A stretch of DNA of 41,201 nucleotides from positions 1 to 41,201 of the forward strand of contig DAITMB010000035.1 in the NCBI GenBank assembly GCA_036835375.1, in the 5' to 3' direction. Numbering within the stretch: the stretch's first letter is position 1; each line of letters starts with the position of its first letter. This stretch comes from JANQTF01 sp036835375. Its GTDB lineage: Bacteria; Bacteroidota; Bacteroidia; J057. Position numbers and translations under genes: made by a program. Below are positions 25,070 through 33,014 of the stretch, one piece after another. Under the pieces are notes generated by a model. That model did not search any database. It was not told the origin of the DNA and worked only from the letters and a program-made list of their open reading frames with translations.

Positions 25070-25454
25070 AGATTGAAGCAGCGCTTGACTTCTACGAAAT
25101 TTGAACTATGAAAGTGCCCCGACACCCATCGAAAAGCAAGATCTGTCGGGGTCCTTGTGTCAGATTTTGAAAAGTAAGTAAATGAAAGGAGTGTCATGCT
25201 GATCTGTGACTATGGGCCTATGTAGGAGGAGAAGATATTTTTTAAGTGATTGATAATCAGTTATTATTTGTAATAAAATAACTCATCGCTCAGAAGTAGA
25301 AATCCGGCAAGGATATATAGAATTCCTTATAACCAGAGGGGATTCCTTATGAATGACAGACCCAATGCGAAGGGCTGGCTGTTAGGCCGGATAAGATGTT
25401 GATTAGGGAAATTTCAATTCGTAAAGTAATCTTGTTTGATCTTATAGAAAAAGC
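25070..25454. other. Intergenic region with hairpin and AT-rich upstream part
   Basis: The first part holds a terminator-like hairpin (25117-25151). The rest is AT-rich, including an imperfect inverted repeat GTTATT...AATAAC near 25260-25285, and leads into the small membrane protein gene. No further gene is seen. Confidence 0.5.
25117..25151 (+). terminator. Hairpin downstream of the 2H phosphoesterase-like gene
   Basis: CCCCGACA (25117-25124) and TGTCGGGG (25144-25151) are perfectly complementary, with an internal ATC/GAT pair in the loop. It lies 48 bp after the stop codon. The sequence after it is only weakly T-rich, so termination is plausible but not certain. Confidence 0.5.
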
Positions 25455-25700
25455 ATGAGTTCTCTTCAGCTGCAACAAAAGACGACCCTTGGTCTTCAAT
25501 CTCAGGCTAAAATTTTAGTCAGAGTCGCTGTATTAGCCAATGTTCTCCTCGCTGTCATCCTGTCCGCTCTGTTTTTGATCCAAACTAATTCCCAAGTAAG
25601 TAGCTTTCCCCCATCAGATCCCACACAAGAAAAATTTGGCGTCTTCAATCCAGCGCCCGTTGATATGCTTCTTCCCTCGCCAGAGCGGTGGAGGCCATGA
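25455..25700 (+). CDS. Possible small single-TM protein (81 aa)
   Basis: An ATG at 25455 opens an 81-codon frame. Residues about 20-43 (I-L-V-R-V-A-V-L-A-N-V-L-L-A-V-I-L-S-A-L) form one clear hydrophobic helix with basic and polar residues before it and a Pro/Ser-rich tail after it. This fits a small inner-membrane protein with the tail outside. No family is recognised. The upstream DNA is AT-rich as expected for a promoter. Coding status is uncertain. Confidence 0.42.
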   Translation: MSSLQLQQKTTLGLQSQAKILVRVAVLANVLLAVILSALFLIQTNSQVSSFPPSDPTQEKFGVFNPAPVDMLLPSPERWRP

Positions 25701-25762
25701 ATGATTCGTGCTGCTAGCATTTCAAGTTACAAGAAGGGAGAAAATCGAGGCGCAGAAAAAGC

Positions 25763-25770
25763 TATGTTTG
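25763..25770 (+). promoter_or_regulatory. -7 element (TATGTTTG) of the methyltransferase gene
   Basis: TATGTTTG matches TAnnTTTG exactly and is 21 bp before the ATG at 25792, implying a very short leader. This is common for Bacteroidota genes. No clear -33 TTG is seen. Confidence 0.55.
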
Positions 25771-25791
25771 TAGCGCCAATTTTTTCTCCGC

Positions 25792-26502
25792 ATGAATCAA
25801 GAGACCGCCAATCAAGCCATTGCACACCTGCTTGAGACGATGGAAGGTCGATTTCTCCTCCGGGAGGAAACTCTCTCTCTGGGCGGCCAGCAACTCAGTT
25901 GTTGGGTGGCAGAAAACATAGATGAGCTGCTCGAAGAGCTCCTGGCCAAAGGCGAGGATCATGAAGATGTGCGCGATGAGCGCATTCCTTATTATGCGGA
26001 GCTATGGCCCAGCGCGATATGCCTCGCCGATCAGCTTTTGCGTCATCCCGAGTGGGTAGCTGGGCGAGAGGTGCTAGAACTAGGCTGTGGGCTGGGGCTC
26101 GCAGGCACGGCAGCCAAGCTGGCAGGCGCCACGAAGGTATTATTAACTGATTATCTGGAAGATGCGCTTCGCTTTGCTTCTCTGGTGTGGTGGCGCAATG
26201 TGGGCAGCGCGCCCGAGACCAAGGTGTTAGATTGGCGCTTTCCTGAAGCAAGTCAGCCACGCCCCGTGCTGATCGCCGCAGACGTCGTCTATGAAAAAAG
26301 GCACTTCATCCCGCTGATCCATGCTTTCAAGACGCTCCTGCCTCCAGATGGAGACCTGTATCTCACCGAGCCTTCGAGGGTCATCGCTCAAGATTTTTTT
26401 GAGATGATCCAAGCCGCCGGAATGCGCTACGCCAAGGAAGAGCATGTGATATCGTATCGCCACTTGCGTCATCGGATTCAATTTTACCATATCCGCTGGT
26501 AG
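25792..26502 (+). CDS. Class I SAM-dependent methyltransferase, family-16/ETFB-KMT-like
   Basis: The 236-residue protein shows P-Y-Y-A-E-L-W-P-S-A (66-75) before the SAM-binding motif L-E-L-G-C-G-L-G-L-A-G (95-105), then L-T-D-Y and a D-V-V-Y-E motif. This layout is that of Methyltransf_16/METTL20-like enzymes, which methylate lysines in proteins such as the electron-transfer flavoprotein beta subunit, ribosomal proteins or Hsp70. The link to Hsp70 methylation is notable because the next gene downstream encodes a degenerate Hsp70-like protein, but it starts 277 bp later after a hairpin, so joint function is only a hypothesis. Confidence 0.87.
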   Translation: MNQETANQAIAHLLETMEGRFLLREETLSLGGQQLSCWVAENIDELLEELLAKGEDHEDVRDERIPYYAELWPSAICLADQLLRHPEWVAGREVLELGCGLGLAGTAAKLAGATKVLLTDYLEDALRFASLVWWRNVGSAPETKVLDWRFPEASQPRPVLIAADVVYEKRHFIPLIHAFKTLLPPDGDLYLTEPSRVIAQDFFEMIQAAGMRYAKEEHVISYRHLRHRIQFYHIRW

Positions 26503-26518
26503 TTCCTGCGCCATCCAC

Positions 26519-26535
26519 CGCTGCCAGTGGCAGCG
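26519..26535 (+). terminator. GC-rich hairpin after the methyltransferase gene
   Basis: CGCTGCC (26519-26525) and GGCAGCG (26529-26535) pair perfectly over a 3-nt loop, 16 bp after the stop. No U-tract follows directly, so it may be a terminator of the U-less kind or a 3'-end stabiliser. Confidence 0.45.
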
Positions 26536-26779
26536 AGATACTGCCTGTTCGGGCTACACTTTGGCGATTCCATCCAAAGATTGCTCATGTTTCCGGGACG
26601 GAGCATCATCTTGGAACTATTCTTGTTTTGACTTAATACGGCAAATGAAAGTGATCTCGCAAGACCGCTGGTGATTGTCCGTAAATGAAGCAAAAGGCCG
26701 TTTTTTTGTCAATTATCAAAGTTCTTTATCCACCACAGCCACCGACTCCCACTCAAACCCATTCACATATATCACCCTC

Positions 26780-28906
26780 ATGCTTGGCATTATATTATCT
26801 CCGAAGCAAATCGTAGCTGGTTCGTTTCACGAAGGATTCCCCAGATTCATCTCTTGGGGGGAAGATTCCCCGTGGAGTCTTCACACTGATGATCCAGAAC
26901 AAGAGTTGAAAAGGAGATTTGCTGATTTGTGTGCGAGAGCCAGAACTGAGCCTTGGTTCAGTGGTCAAAAAGGAAAGCCTTGTCCCATCATGGTGGCCAG
27001 TAGCTTGCATGAGGATGTCTCCGACCTACGGCTTTCGCTCAACACGATGGTTCATTCCCTCGGAATCGACGATTTTCAACTCTCCCATGTAGATCACTTG
27101 GTCTGGCCATTTCTGGCAGGAGAAAGCGCGACACTCCCAGAAGGTGGCCGCGCTTTAGTATTGGATGGTCTTGGCAGTGCTGTGGAATGGCTGGAAGTGG
27201 AGCGCCGTAAAGGGGTTGTCATGCCCGACGCTTCGGAAGTGGGATCTCGCTCTCTGTTTCGTGAGGAGAAGATCATTCGGAGAAAATTAAGCCACTTTGG
27301 ACCTGAGTTTGGCCGGGAGAAAATCCTCTCTGCATTGATGAAAGAATTCAGTCAGGCAGGTATCAATCTCGACGCAGCTACCCAAACGAGCCTTGCCAAG
27401 CAGGTTACCCAAGTCGAGCTACCCGAGACATTCCATATTTCCCGCCAAGTAGGCGTGGTGACCATTGAGGCAGAAGCACATTTTGCGGAAGAGCAAATTT
27501 CTGCCATGCTGCTCGGCGAATTCCAATCGCTGAAGTCCAGACTGTCCGCCTCAGCGCTCAAAGAAAACGGCTTTACCCATCTTCATCTGATGGGCACCTA
27601 CCTGTATCACCCTCAGTTCATTGCTTTTTTGAAGGAAGACTGCCAGTTGAATACCGAGCTCAGGCTCTCAGACATTGACGAAGATGCCGATGTGTTCGCT
27701 TCTGCCATCTCCGGGATGCAAATGCGTCTCCAACAAATCGGAGAAGCTGAGATGCGTAAAGCTGAAGCAGAGAGCAAGCGTAAGGAAGCCGAAGCCAAAA
27801 AGGCAGCAATTACAGCAGAGTTGCGGATGAAGGATGAGCGAGATCAGTTGCTCTACGAAATCAGGCAGACTTGCCTGCATCCTTCCAAGCGCGAAGATTA
27901 CGAAAAGGCCTTTGTGTCCCGAGGCGAGGCCCTTGGAATTCCGGATCTCGTGATCAAGTGGAACATCACCGAGGCGCTGAGCAGGGTAGAGCTGGTGCAA
28001 GAAGGAGAAGAGGTAGGGTTACGCATGGCCGATCCTGCTCCCAAAGAAGAAGTACTGCCTCCCATTGCGGCAACAGTCGCCCCGACTGTAGTTTCGCCAG
28101 CTCCCCCAGAACCTGCCCCTACGGTAGTGGCTACCCCAGAAAAGGCTCCCCAAGAACCTAAGCAAGAGCCCAAGAAAGTAGTAGAGGCGCCAATAACTCC
28201 CGTCGTAGTGGAGTCTGCGCCCAAGCCAGAGCCAGTGTACTCCGGTGCGAGAGCAGGAGCAGTTGTGGCAGAGGCGGTTCAGGTCAAAGAAGCCCCAGCA
28301 GCCAAGCCTTCGCGCAAGCGCGATCAAGTGAGCTTAGACGATATTTTCGTGTGGAAAGGGGATTTGCCAGATCCGGAATTTATTTCTCGAAAAGCGACCT
28401 TTCACCAAGATGGCGACATCAAAGTCGTGAGAATCTTGAGTGCCGATCAGATTGCGAATGGGGAAGCGATCGGGAATTTCCGAAGGGTCTATGATAAAGA
28501 GTTGGCCTATTTTACCGACATGAGCGAGGTGAGCGAAGGGCGTGAAGGAATGTATTACTACCGAAAATACACCGAGCGCCAGACCTTGAGAGAATATGCG
28601 ATGCGCACAGGATTGGCCAACAAAAAGGGCATCGAGGACCTGAGCAGCCAAGACCTGAAGTTTATCCTCATGCTCCTCAAGGAAGTTCAGGATCTGCCAG
28701 TCTCTCACGGCAACCTTAACGCTGATAACATTCTCATACTCAACAAGCGCCGCTGGAACTTATCGAAAGACTTGGAAATCAAATTCATCGAATTTTCCAG
28801 CCAAGACGTGAGCCCCGAGAAGAGCGTGATGCAAGCCCACCAAGCATTAGGATCTGTGATTGGAGAAGCGGTGTACGGAGAGTTCAAAGAAAAATTCCAA
28901 CTCTAA
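26780..28906 (+). CDS. Degenerate Hsp70-like ATPase domain fused to a pseudokinase
   Basis: A 708-residue multidomain protein. Residues 1-312 align block by block with an Hsp70 nucleotide-binding domain: the start (L-G-I-I-L-S-P-K-Q-I-V-A-G) takes the place of I-G-I-D-L-G-T-T-N-S, P-I-M-V-A-S-S-L (69-76) that of A-V-I-T-V-P-A, L-V-L-D-G-L-G-S-A (126-134) that of the D-L-G-G-G-T loop, L-M-G-T-Y-L-Y-H-P (270-278) that of L-V-G-G-S-T-R-I-P, and F-A-S-A-I-S-G ends it. The glycine and aspartate residues that hold ATP are largely lost. A charged coiled coil (about 320-360), a helical piece, and a Pro/Glu/Val-rich linker (about 418-515) follow. Residues 525-708 are kinase-like: Y-T-E-R-Q-T-L-R-E-Y (hinge), H-G-N-L-N-A-D-N-I-L (643-652, HRD Asp replaced by Asn) and F-I-E-F (669-672, DFG Asp replaced by Glu), truncated after that. 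No signal peptide or TM. The ATG at 26780 fits the fold start; the frame extends 35 codons upstream from a TTG without conserved content. Confidence 0.82.
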   Translation: MLGIILSPKQIVAGSFHEGFPRFISWGEDSPWSLHTDDPEQELKRRFADLCARARTEPWFSGQKGKPCPIMVASSLHEDVSDLRLSLNTMVHSLGIDDFQLSHVDHLVWPFLAGESATLPEGGRALVLDGLGSAVEWLEVERRKGVVMPDASEVGSRSLFREEKIIRRKLSHFGPEFGREKILSALMKEFSQAGINLDAATQTSLAKQVTQVELPETFHISRQVGVVTIEAEAHFAEEQISAMLLGEFQSLKSRLSASALKENGFTHLHLMGTYLYHPQFIAFLKEDCQLNTELRLSDIDEDADVFASAISGMQMRLQQIGEAEMRKAEAESKRKEAEAKKAAITAELRMKDERDQLLYEIRQTCLHPSKREDYEKAFVSRGEALGIPDLVIKWNITEALSRVELVQEGEEVGLRMADPAPKEEVLPPIAATVAPTVVSPAPPEPAPTVVATPEKAPQEPKQEPKKVVEAPITPVVVESAPKPEPVYSGARAGAVVAEAVQVKEAPAAKPSRKRDQVSLDDIFVWKGDLPDPEFISRKATFHQDGDIKVVRILSADQIANGEAIGNFRRVYDKELAYFTDMSEVSEGREGMYYYRKYTERQTLREYAMRTGLANKKGIEDLSSQDLKFILMLLKEVQDLPVSHGNLNADNILILNKRRWNLSKDLEIKFIEFSSQDVSPEKSVMQAHQALGSVIGEAVYGEFKEKFQL

Positions 28907-29003
28907 CCGCTTTTGCACCTCGCGGTTCTGTTCGTTGGATTGGATAAGTTCGTGAGTGAGAAGCCGGACAACCTGCAACGAAGAAATTAAGTCAGAAAAA
29001 TAA

Positions 29004-29054
29004 GTAGAAAGGAATCAGACCGGGCACGATGCAGGTCACGTGATTCCTTTCTAC
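29004..29054. repeat. 14-bp perfect inverted repeat with structured loop
   Basis: GTAGAAAGGAATCA (29004-29017) is followed after 23 nt by its exact reverse complement TGATTCCTTTCTAC (29041-29054). The loop begins with GACC and contains GGTC, which can extend the stem with a small bulge. It could be a bidirectional terminator, an RNA structure or a protein-binding site. Confidence 0.7.
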
Positions 29055-29080
29055 CTTTAGTAGCTATCTGATCAGCCGCG

Positions 29081-29106
29081 CAGGATACAGGAGACATCCT
29101 GTTTTT
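29081..29106 (+). terminator. Intrinsic terminator downstream of the Hsp70-like/pseudokinase gene
   Basis: CAGGAT (29081-29086) pairs with ATCCTG (29096-29101), with an alternative tighter pairing CAGGA/TCCTG inside, directly followed by TTTTTCTTG. This is a normal plus-strand terminator and would separate the Hsp70-like gene from the TonB-like gene. Confidence 0.6.
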
Positions 29107-29343
29107 CTTGTATTAGCCAGTCGAATTGGCCCGCAATGTGCGAGATCATGTTAGCAGAAATTTTGCCAGTCAGGATAGATCCGGAGCTGCTTGGTATCCT
29201 TTCAGGCTTTGGAAAGCGAAAGAGGATCCAGTGCGTAGAAAGGTGTATGTCTGGCACCCGAGTCATCTCTGAGTCTGTCCCGCGAGATACGTTCTATTTT
29301 CCCAGCGCCTTCAGTATGTGATTCATCCAGGGAATTGATCGCC

Positions 29344-30123
29344 ATGTCATCAGAAAAAAGTACGAAGCTTCTGGAGTTTATTCTGGAAAAAGAACGAGCC
29401 GAACGCCTCCGAAAGCGCCGCCTCTATCTTGGACTAGGCGCAGGTGGCACGACGTTACTGGCCATCGTACTTGCACTGGTCTTATGGCCGTCCACGCCCG
29501 AATCTGCTCCGCCACCACCCGAGAAGATCTACGCGCTCCACGAACTGGATGGATCCAGCGTGGCAAAGCTGCTCGAAGCGCGTCCTGCCGGTGTTCGGGT
29601 ACTAGATAGCCTCACCGGCGATACCATTTTGCTGCGCAATATCCGTGAATACGCCTTGCTGAGATTGGCAGAAGCCGATGAGCGACACGGAATCCTTTCC
29701 CCCGCTGAGTGGGAAGAAGACCTGTCCGGAGAAACCCAAGTCGAAGTGCTGCCCACCGTAAATGACGCCCAGCGCGCCATCGACATCCGCCGCAAAGTCG
29801 CCGCAGAAGGTCCGCTCCGGGAAGCCGATGTCATGCCCGCCTTTCCCGGCGGAGAAGCCGCCTTGCGTCGTTTCCTCTCCCGGCAACTTCGCTACCCCAC
29901 AGAAGCGTCACGCAACAAGGTCCAAGGCACCGTATATCTACGATTCGTGATCAATGAAGCAGGCGAAGTAGAAGAGCCAGAGGTGATGCGGGGCATTGGA
30001 GGCGGCTGCGATGAAGAAGCCCTGCGGGTATTGGCGCAGATGCCACCCTGGATCCCAGGAGAAGTTGCCGGAGTGAAGGTACCGGTGTTCGCGACGCTGG
30101 CAATCAATTTTCGGTTTCTCTGA
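29344..30123 (+). CDS. TonB-like energy-transducing protein
   Basis: The 259-residue product has a charged N-terminal helix (L-L-E-F-I-L-E-K-E-R-A-E-R-L-R-K-R-R), one transmembrane helix (about 29-48), a Pro-rich stretch (P-P-P-P-E-K) and a periplasmic part ending in a TonB C-terminal domain (about 167-259: F-P-G-G-E-A-A-L-R-R-F, V-Q-G-T-V-Y-L-R-F-V-I-N, terminal L-A-I-N-F-R-F). The F-P-G-G motif is the usual Bacteroidota TonB signature. Such proteins link the inner-membrane ExbBD motor to outer-membrane receptors, but many copies lack known partners. The long region between TM and TonB domain (about 115 residues) is unusual and the N-terminus on the cytoplasmic side is longer than normal. 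The ATG at 29344 is used; a TTG three codons upstream is possible. Confidence 0.86.
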   Translation: MSSEKSTKLLEFILEKERAERLRKRRLYLGLGAGGTTLLAIVLALVLWPSTPESAPPPPEKIYALHELDGSSVAKLLEARPAGVRVLDSLTGDTILLRNIREYALLRLAEADERHGILSPAEWEEDLSGETQVEVLPTVNDAQRAIDIRRKVAAEGPLREADVMPAFPGGEAALRRFLSRQLRYPTEASRNKVQGTVYLRFVINEAGEVEEPEVMRGIGGGCDEEALRVLAQMPPWIPGEVAGVKVPVFATLAINFRFL

Positions 30124-30429
30124 TAAATTCTCCCTTTGCCACATCTTTCGTCGGGCAAGCTATCGCAGGACATTCAATCATTACTCTTGTCGAGGCGAGC
30201 GAAATCACCATATAAAGCTAGACGCTGTTGCCGCGCTTTGTCGGAAAAAGCCGTGTGGAAAAGGCGTACTCAGCGAATTTATATTTGACGAGGCGCTCCC
30301 AGAAGAAATGTCTTGGGGATGGATTTTTATTTCTCTGCCCAAACTCCCTAATTCACGGGGCGGTCTGGTAGCAGACAGTTCCCAGCACGCATCTATGTAA
30401 TTTTGCCCAAAACGAATAATCTCCTCCTC
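30124..30429. other. Intergenic region before gnd
   Basis: These 306 bp contain no convincing gene. The minus-strand frame over 30205-30501 overlaps gnd and has no recognisable content. The gnd -7 element lies at its right end. Confidence 0.5.
30398..30405 (+). promoter_or_regulatory. -7 element (TAATTTTG) of the gnd-zwf-pgl cluster
   Basis: TAATTTTG matches TAnnTTTG exactly and lies 24 bp before the gnd ATG, a short but normal leader. No -33 TTG is obvious. Confidence 0.5.
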
Positions 30430-31332
30430 ATGAAAATCGGTCTCATCGGACTTGGAAAAATGGGTGCCAACATGACCCGGCGGCTTCTTATGCATCAACA
30501 CGAAGTCGTAGTATTTGATAGATATCCTGAAGTAGTTCAGGAATTGGCTTCTGAAGGGGCCACTGGGGTGAATTCGCTCGAAGAGATGATCGCTGAGCTT
30601 CCCGATCGCAAGGTTATCTGGGTAATGGTGCCATCAGGCGCACCCGTCGAATCGACCTTGGAGTCGCTTTACGGCCTGCTTTCGGCTGGGGATATTGTGA
30701 TAGAGGGTGGCAATTCTTTTTGGCGCGACTCCATTAGCCGCTCCTCGATTTTGGCCAATAAAGGTATTCACTTTGTCGATTGTGGCGTGTCTGGGGGAGT
30801 GTGGGGCCTACAAAATGGCTATTCCTTGATGTATGGCGCTGATCCAGAGGCAGCGGAATACATTCTGCCAATCATCGAAGCCCTCGCTCCGGTGAACGGC
30901 CACCTCCATTGTGGAGGAGTAGGGTCAGGGCACTTGGTGAAAATGGTTCACAACGGCATCGAATACGGCATGATGCAAGCCTATGCTGAAGGCTTTGAGA
31001 TCATGCAAAAATCTCCTTTTGGGCTCGACCTGGAGGCCATAGCCAAGATGTGGATGCATGGAAGTGTGGTGCGGTCTTGGTTGCTAGAACTGGCTGGAAA
31101 TGCCCTTACAGACGATCCCAAGTTGAGTGAGATCAAAGGATTTGTGAATGACAGCGGGGAAGGACGCTGGACGGTGCAGACAGCCATCGACTTCGATGTG
31201 CCTGCGCACGTGATCACGGCCTCTCTCTTTACCCGCTTCGAATCCCGCCAAGAGGATTCCTTCGCGATGAAAATGCTGGCAGCCCTCCGCAATCAGTTTG
31301 GTGGACATGCTGTGAAGAAGGCCGAAGAGTAA
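30430..31332 (+). CDS. gnd: 6-phosphogluconate dehydrogenase, short (YqeC/GndA-like) form
   Basis: The enzyme oxidatively decarboxylates 6-phosphogluconate to ribulose-5-phosphate, making NAD(P)H. From the ATG at 30430 the product has 300 residues, the length of the short class (YqeC type), rather than the 470 residues of the long class. Visible motifs are the Rossmann turn G-L-I-G-L-G-K-M-G-A-N-M, W-V-M-V-P-S-G, the substrate site V-S-G-G-V-W-G-L-Q-N-G, and K-M-V-H-N-G-I-E-Y-G with the catalytic Lys and His-Asn. It opens the oxidative pentose phosphate cluster. A 7-bp perfect hairpin, CCAGCGA/TCGCTGG, lies after it at 31383-31404. Confidence 0.93.
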   Translation: MKIGLIGLGKMGANMTRRLLMHQHEVVVFDRYPEVVQELASEGATGVNSLEEMIAELPDRKVIWVMVPSGAPVESTLESLYGLLSAGDIVIEGGNSFWRDSISRSSILANKGIHFVDCGVSGGVWGLQNGYSLMYGADPEAAEYILPIIEALAPVNGHLHCGGVGSGHLVKMVHNGIEYGMMQAYAEGFEIMQKSPFGLDLEAIAKMWMHGSVVRSWLLELAGNALTDDPKLSEIKGFVNDSGEGRWTVQTAIDFDVPAHVITASLFTRFESRQEDSFAMKMLAALRNQFGGHAVKKAEE

Positions 31333-31382
31333 GCATTGATTTTTTACAAGGGCCCAGCGAAAATAGATCCAACCTCGGGGTT

Positions 31383-31404
31383 CCAGCGACGTTTTGCTCG
31401 CTGG
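31383..31404. terminator. Small hairpin between gnd and zwf
   Basis: CCAGCGA (31383-31389) and TCGCTGG (31398-31404) pair perfectly over an 8-nt loop. No U-tract follows on either strand, so an attenuator or processing site is as likely as a terminator. Confidence 0.3.
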
Positions 31405-31461
31405 TAGGGGGCCACGTCGTGTCACCTAACTTCTTTCAGAATCCTTCTTTCCCTTTAACTT

Positions 31462-32991
31462 ATGAGTGCTACCTCTCATCAAGTGCTGGTCATATTCGGC
31501 GCTTCAGGTGACCTGAATTACCGCAAACTCATTCCAGCGCTTTACGATCTCTATTGCCAGAAAATGTTGCCCAAGGGCTTTGCCGTTCTGGGTGTGAGCC
31601 GCACCGTGTACTCCGATGAGGAGTTTCGGGAGAAAGTGAGGCCGGGAATCAAAGAATTTGCTAACAAAGAGGCGGCTGATTCAGCTAAGCTTGAAGATTT
31701 TTTGTCGCACCTTCACTACCAATCCATTGACACCAGCTCCGAGGAAGACTACGCAACCTTAAAGGAGCGTCTCGCGCAACTGGATGCTGAGGAAGACACC
31801 CAGGGCAATTATATTTTTTACTTATCGACCCCGCCCTCTCTCTATCAAGTGATTCCAAGCTTGCTGGCCAAGCATGACCTCCATCGAGCACCTGAGGGAG
31901 GTTTTCGGCGGCTAATCGTAGAAAAGCCCTTTGGCTATGACCTCAAGACTGCCAAGCAGCTCAATCACGATTTACTCCTCTCATTCAAGGAGCACCAGAT
32001 CTACCGAATCGACCATTACCTCGGCAAAGAAACCGTGCAGAACCTGCTGGTGACGCGCTTCTCCAACGGAATTTTTGAGCCGCTGTGGAACGGGAAGTAC
32101 ATTCACCACGTGCAGATTACCTCCGCCGAAAACATTGGGGTAGGGGATCGTGGGGGGTACTACGACGGCTCTGGGGCTTTGCGAGATATGCTTCAGAATC
32201 ACTTGCTGCAAGTGGTCGGCATGGTCGCAATGGAGCCGCCGAGCGTGGTGGAAGCGACTTCGATTCGAAACGAGGTGCTCAAAGTATTTCAGGCCCTTCG
32301 TCCAATTCCGGAAGATCAGGTAAAAGACTTCGTGATTCGGGGTCAATACACAGAATCTACCATCAAGGGGCAGCACATCAAAGGCTACCGGGAGGAAAAA
32401 GGTGTGCCTTCCGACTCGAGGACGCCGACCTTCGTTGCCATGAAATTCTTCATTGACAACTGGCGCTGGGGCGGGGTCCCTTTTTACGTGCGCACTGGCA
32501 AGTACCTGCCTACGCGCGTCACCGAGATTGTGATTCAATTCAAAGAGACGCCGCACCGCTTGTTTAAGGACGTGTGCAGCCCCATGAGCGGTAATCAACT
32601 GATCGTTCGCATACAGCCGAACGAAGGCATCAAGCTCAAATTTGGGATGAAAGTGCCAGGAGCAGGCTTTCAGGTAGAAACCGTGAGCATGGACTTGCAC
32701 TATGCCGATCTTCAGAGTGCCTATGTGCCCAGTGCCTATGAACGTCTGCTGCTCGATGCTATGCAGGGCGACGCCACCCTCTATGCCCGAGGAGATGCAG
32801 TGGAAGCTGCGTGGGAGTTTGTAGATCCCATCCTCAACGCCTGGGAGACCCGCGATGACATTCCGGTATATGGCTATCCGGCAGGTACCTGGGGCCCTGA
32901 GCCGACTGATTCGATGATCGAAGGCGAAAACATGGGCTGGCGATATCCTTGCAAGAACTTAGCAGATGACGGAACTTATTGCGAACTTTAA
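31462..32991 (+). CDS. zwf: Glucose-6-phosphate 1-dehydrogenase
   Basis: It oxidises glucose-6-phosphate to 6-phosphogluconolactone with NADP+ (or NAD+), the entry step of the oxidative pentose phosphate path. The 509-residue length is standard. Signatures: F-G-A-S-G-D-L (12-18, coenzyme loop), E-K-P-F-G-Y-D-L, and the active-site motif R-I-D-H-Y-L-G-K-E with catalytic His. F-Y-V-R-T-G-K-Y-L and the C-terminal Y-E-R-L-L-L-D-A-M-Q-G-D are also conserved. The gene starts 129 bp after gnd and is followed by pgl after 23 bp. Confidence 0.97.
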   Translation: MSATSHQVLVIFGASGDLNYRKLIPALYDLYCQKMLPKGFAVLGVSRTVYSDEEFREKVRPGIKEFANKEAADSAKLEDFLSHLHYQSIDTSSEEDYATLKERLAQLDAEEDTQGNYIFYLSTPPSLYQVIPSLLAKHDLHRAPEGGFRRLIVEKPFGYDLKTAKQLNHDLLLSFKEHQIYRIDHYLGKETVQNLLVTRFSNGIFEPLWNGKYIHHVQITSAENIGVGDRGGYYDGSGALRDMLQNHLLQVVGMVAMEPPSVVEATSIRNEVLKVFQALRPIPEDQVKDFVIRGQYTESTIKGQHIKGYREEKGVPSDSRTPTFVAMKFFIDNWRWGGVPFYVRTGKYLPTRVTEIVIQFKETPHRLFKDVCSPMSGNQLIVRIQPNEGIKLKFGMKVPGAGFQVETVSMDLHYADLQSAYVPSAYERLLLDAMQGDATLYARGDAVEAAWEFVDPILNAWETRDDIPVYGYPAGTWGPEPTDSMIEGENMGWRYPCKNLADDGTYCEL

Positions 32992-33014
32992 GTCTCACCC
33001 TCTTTCTCACGCTC

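Larger units (their letters stand above)
28907..29343. other. Intergenic region with two hairpins
   Basis: A 437-bp gap between the Hsp70-like/pseudokinase gene and the TonB-like gene. It holds a long perfect inverted repeat (29004-29054) and a classical terminator (29081-29106). Short frames on both strands in 29072-29321 show no recognisable content. Confidence 0.55.

Noticed and set aside
29072..29321. Two short frames, one on each strand, between the Hsp70-like and TonB-like genes
   Set aside because: They overlap each other and the minus-strand one overlaps a terminator; no conserved content.
25792..30123. A toxin-antitoxin or phage-defence operon around the Hsp70-like/pseudokinase gene
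   Set aside because: Neighbouring genes are separated by terminators and are a methyltransferase of a protein-modifying type and a TonB-like protein; no nuclease, toxin or known defence domain is visible.
31981..32700. 239-codon minus-strand frame
   Set aside because: Antisense shadow of zwf.
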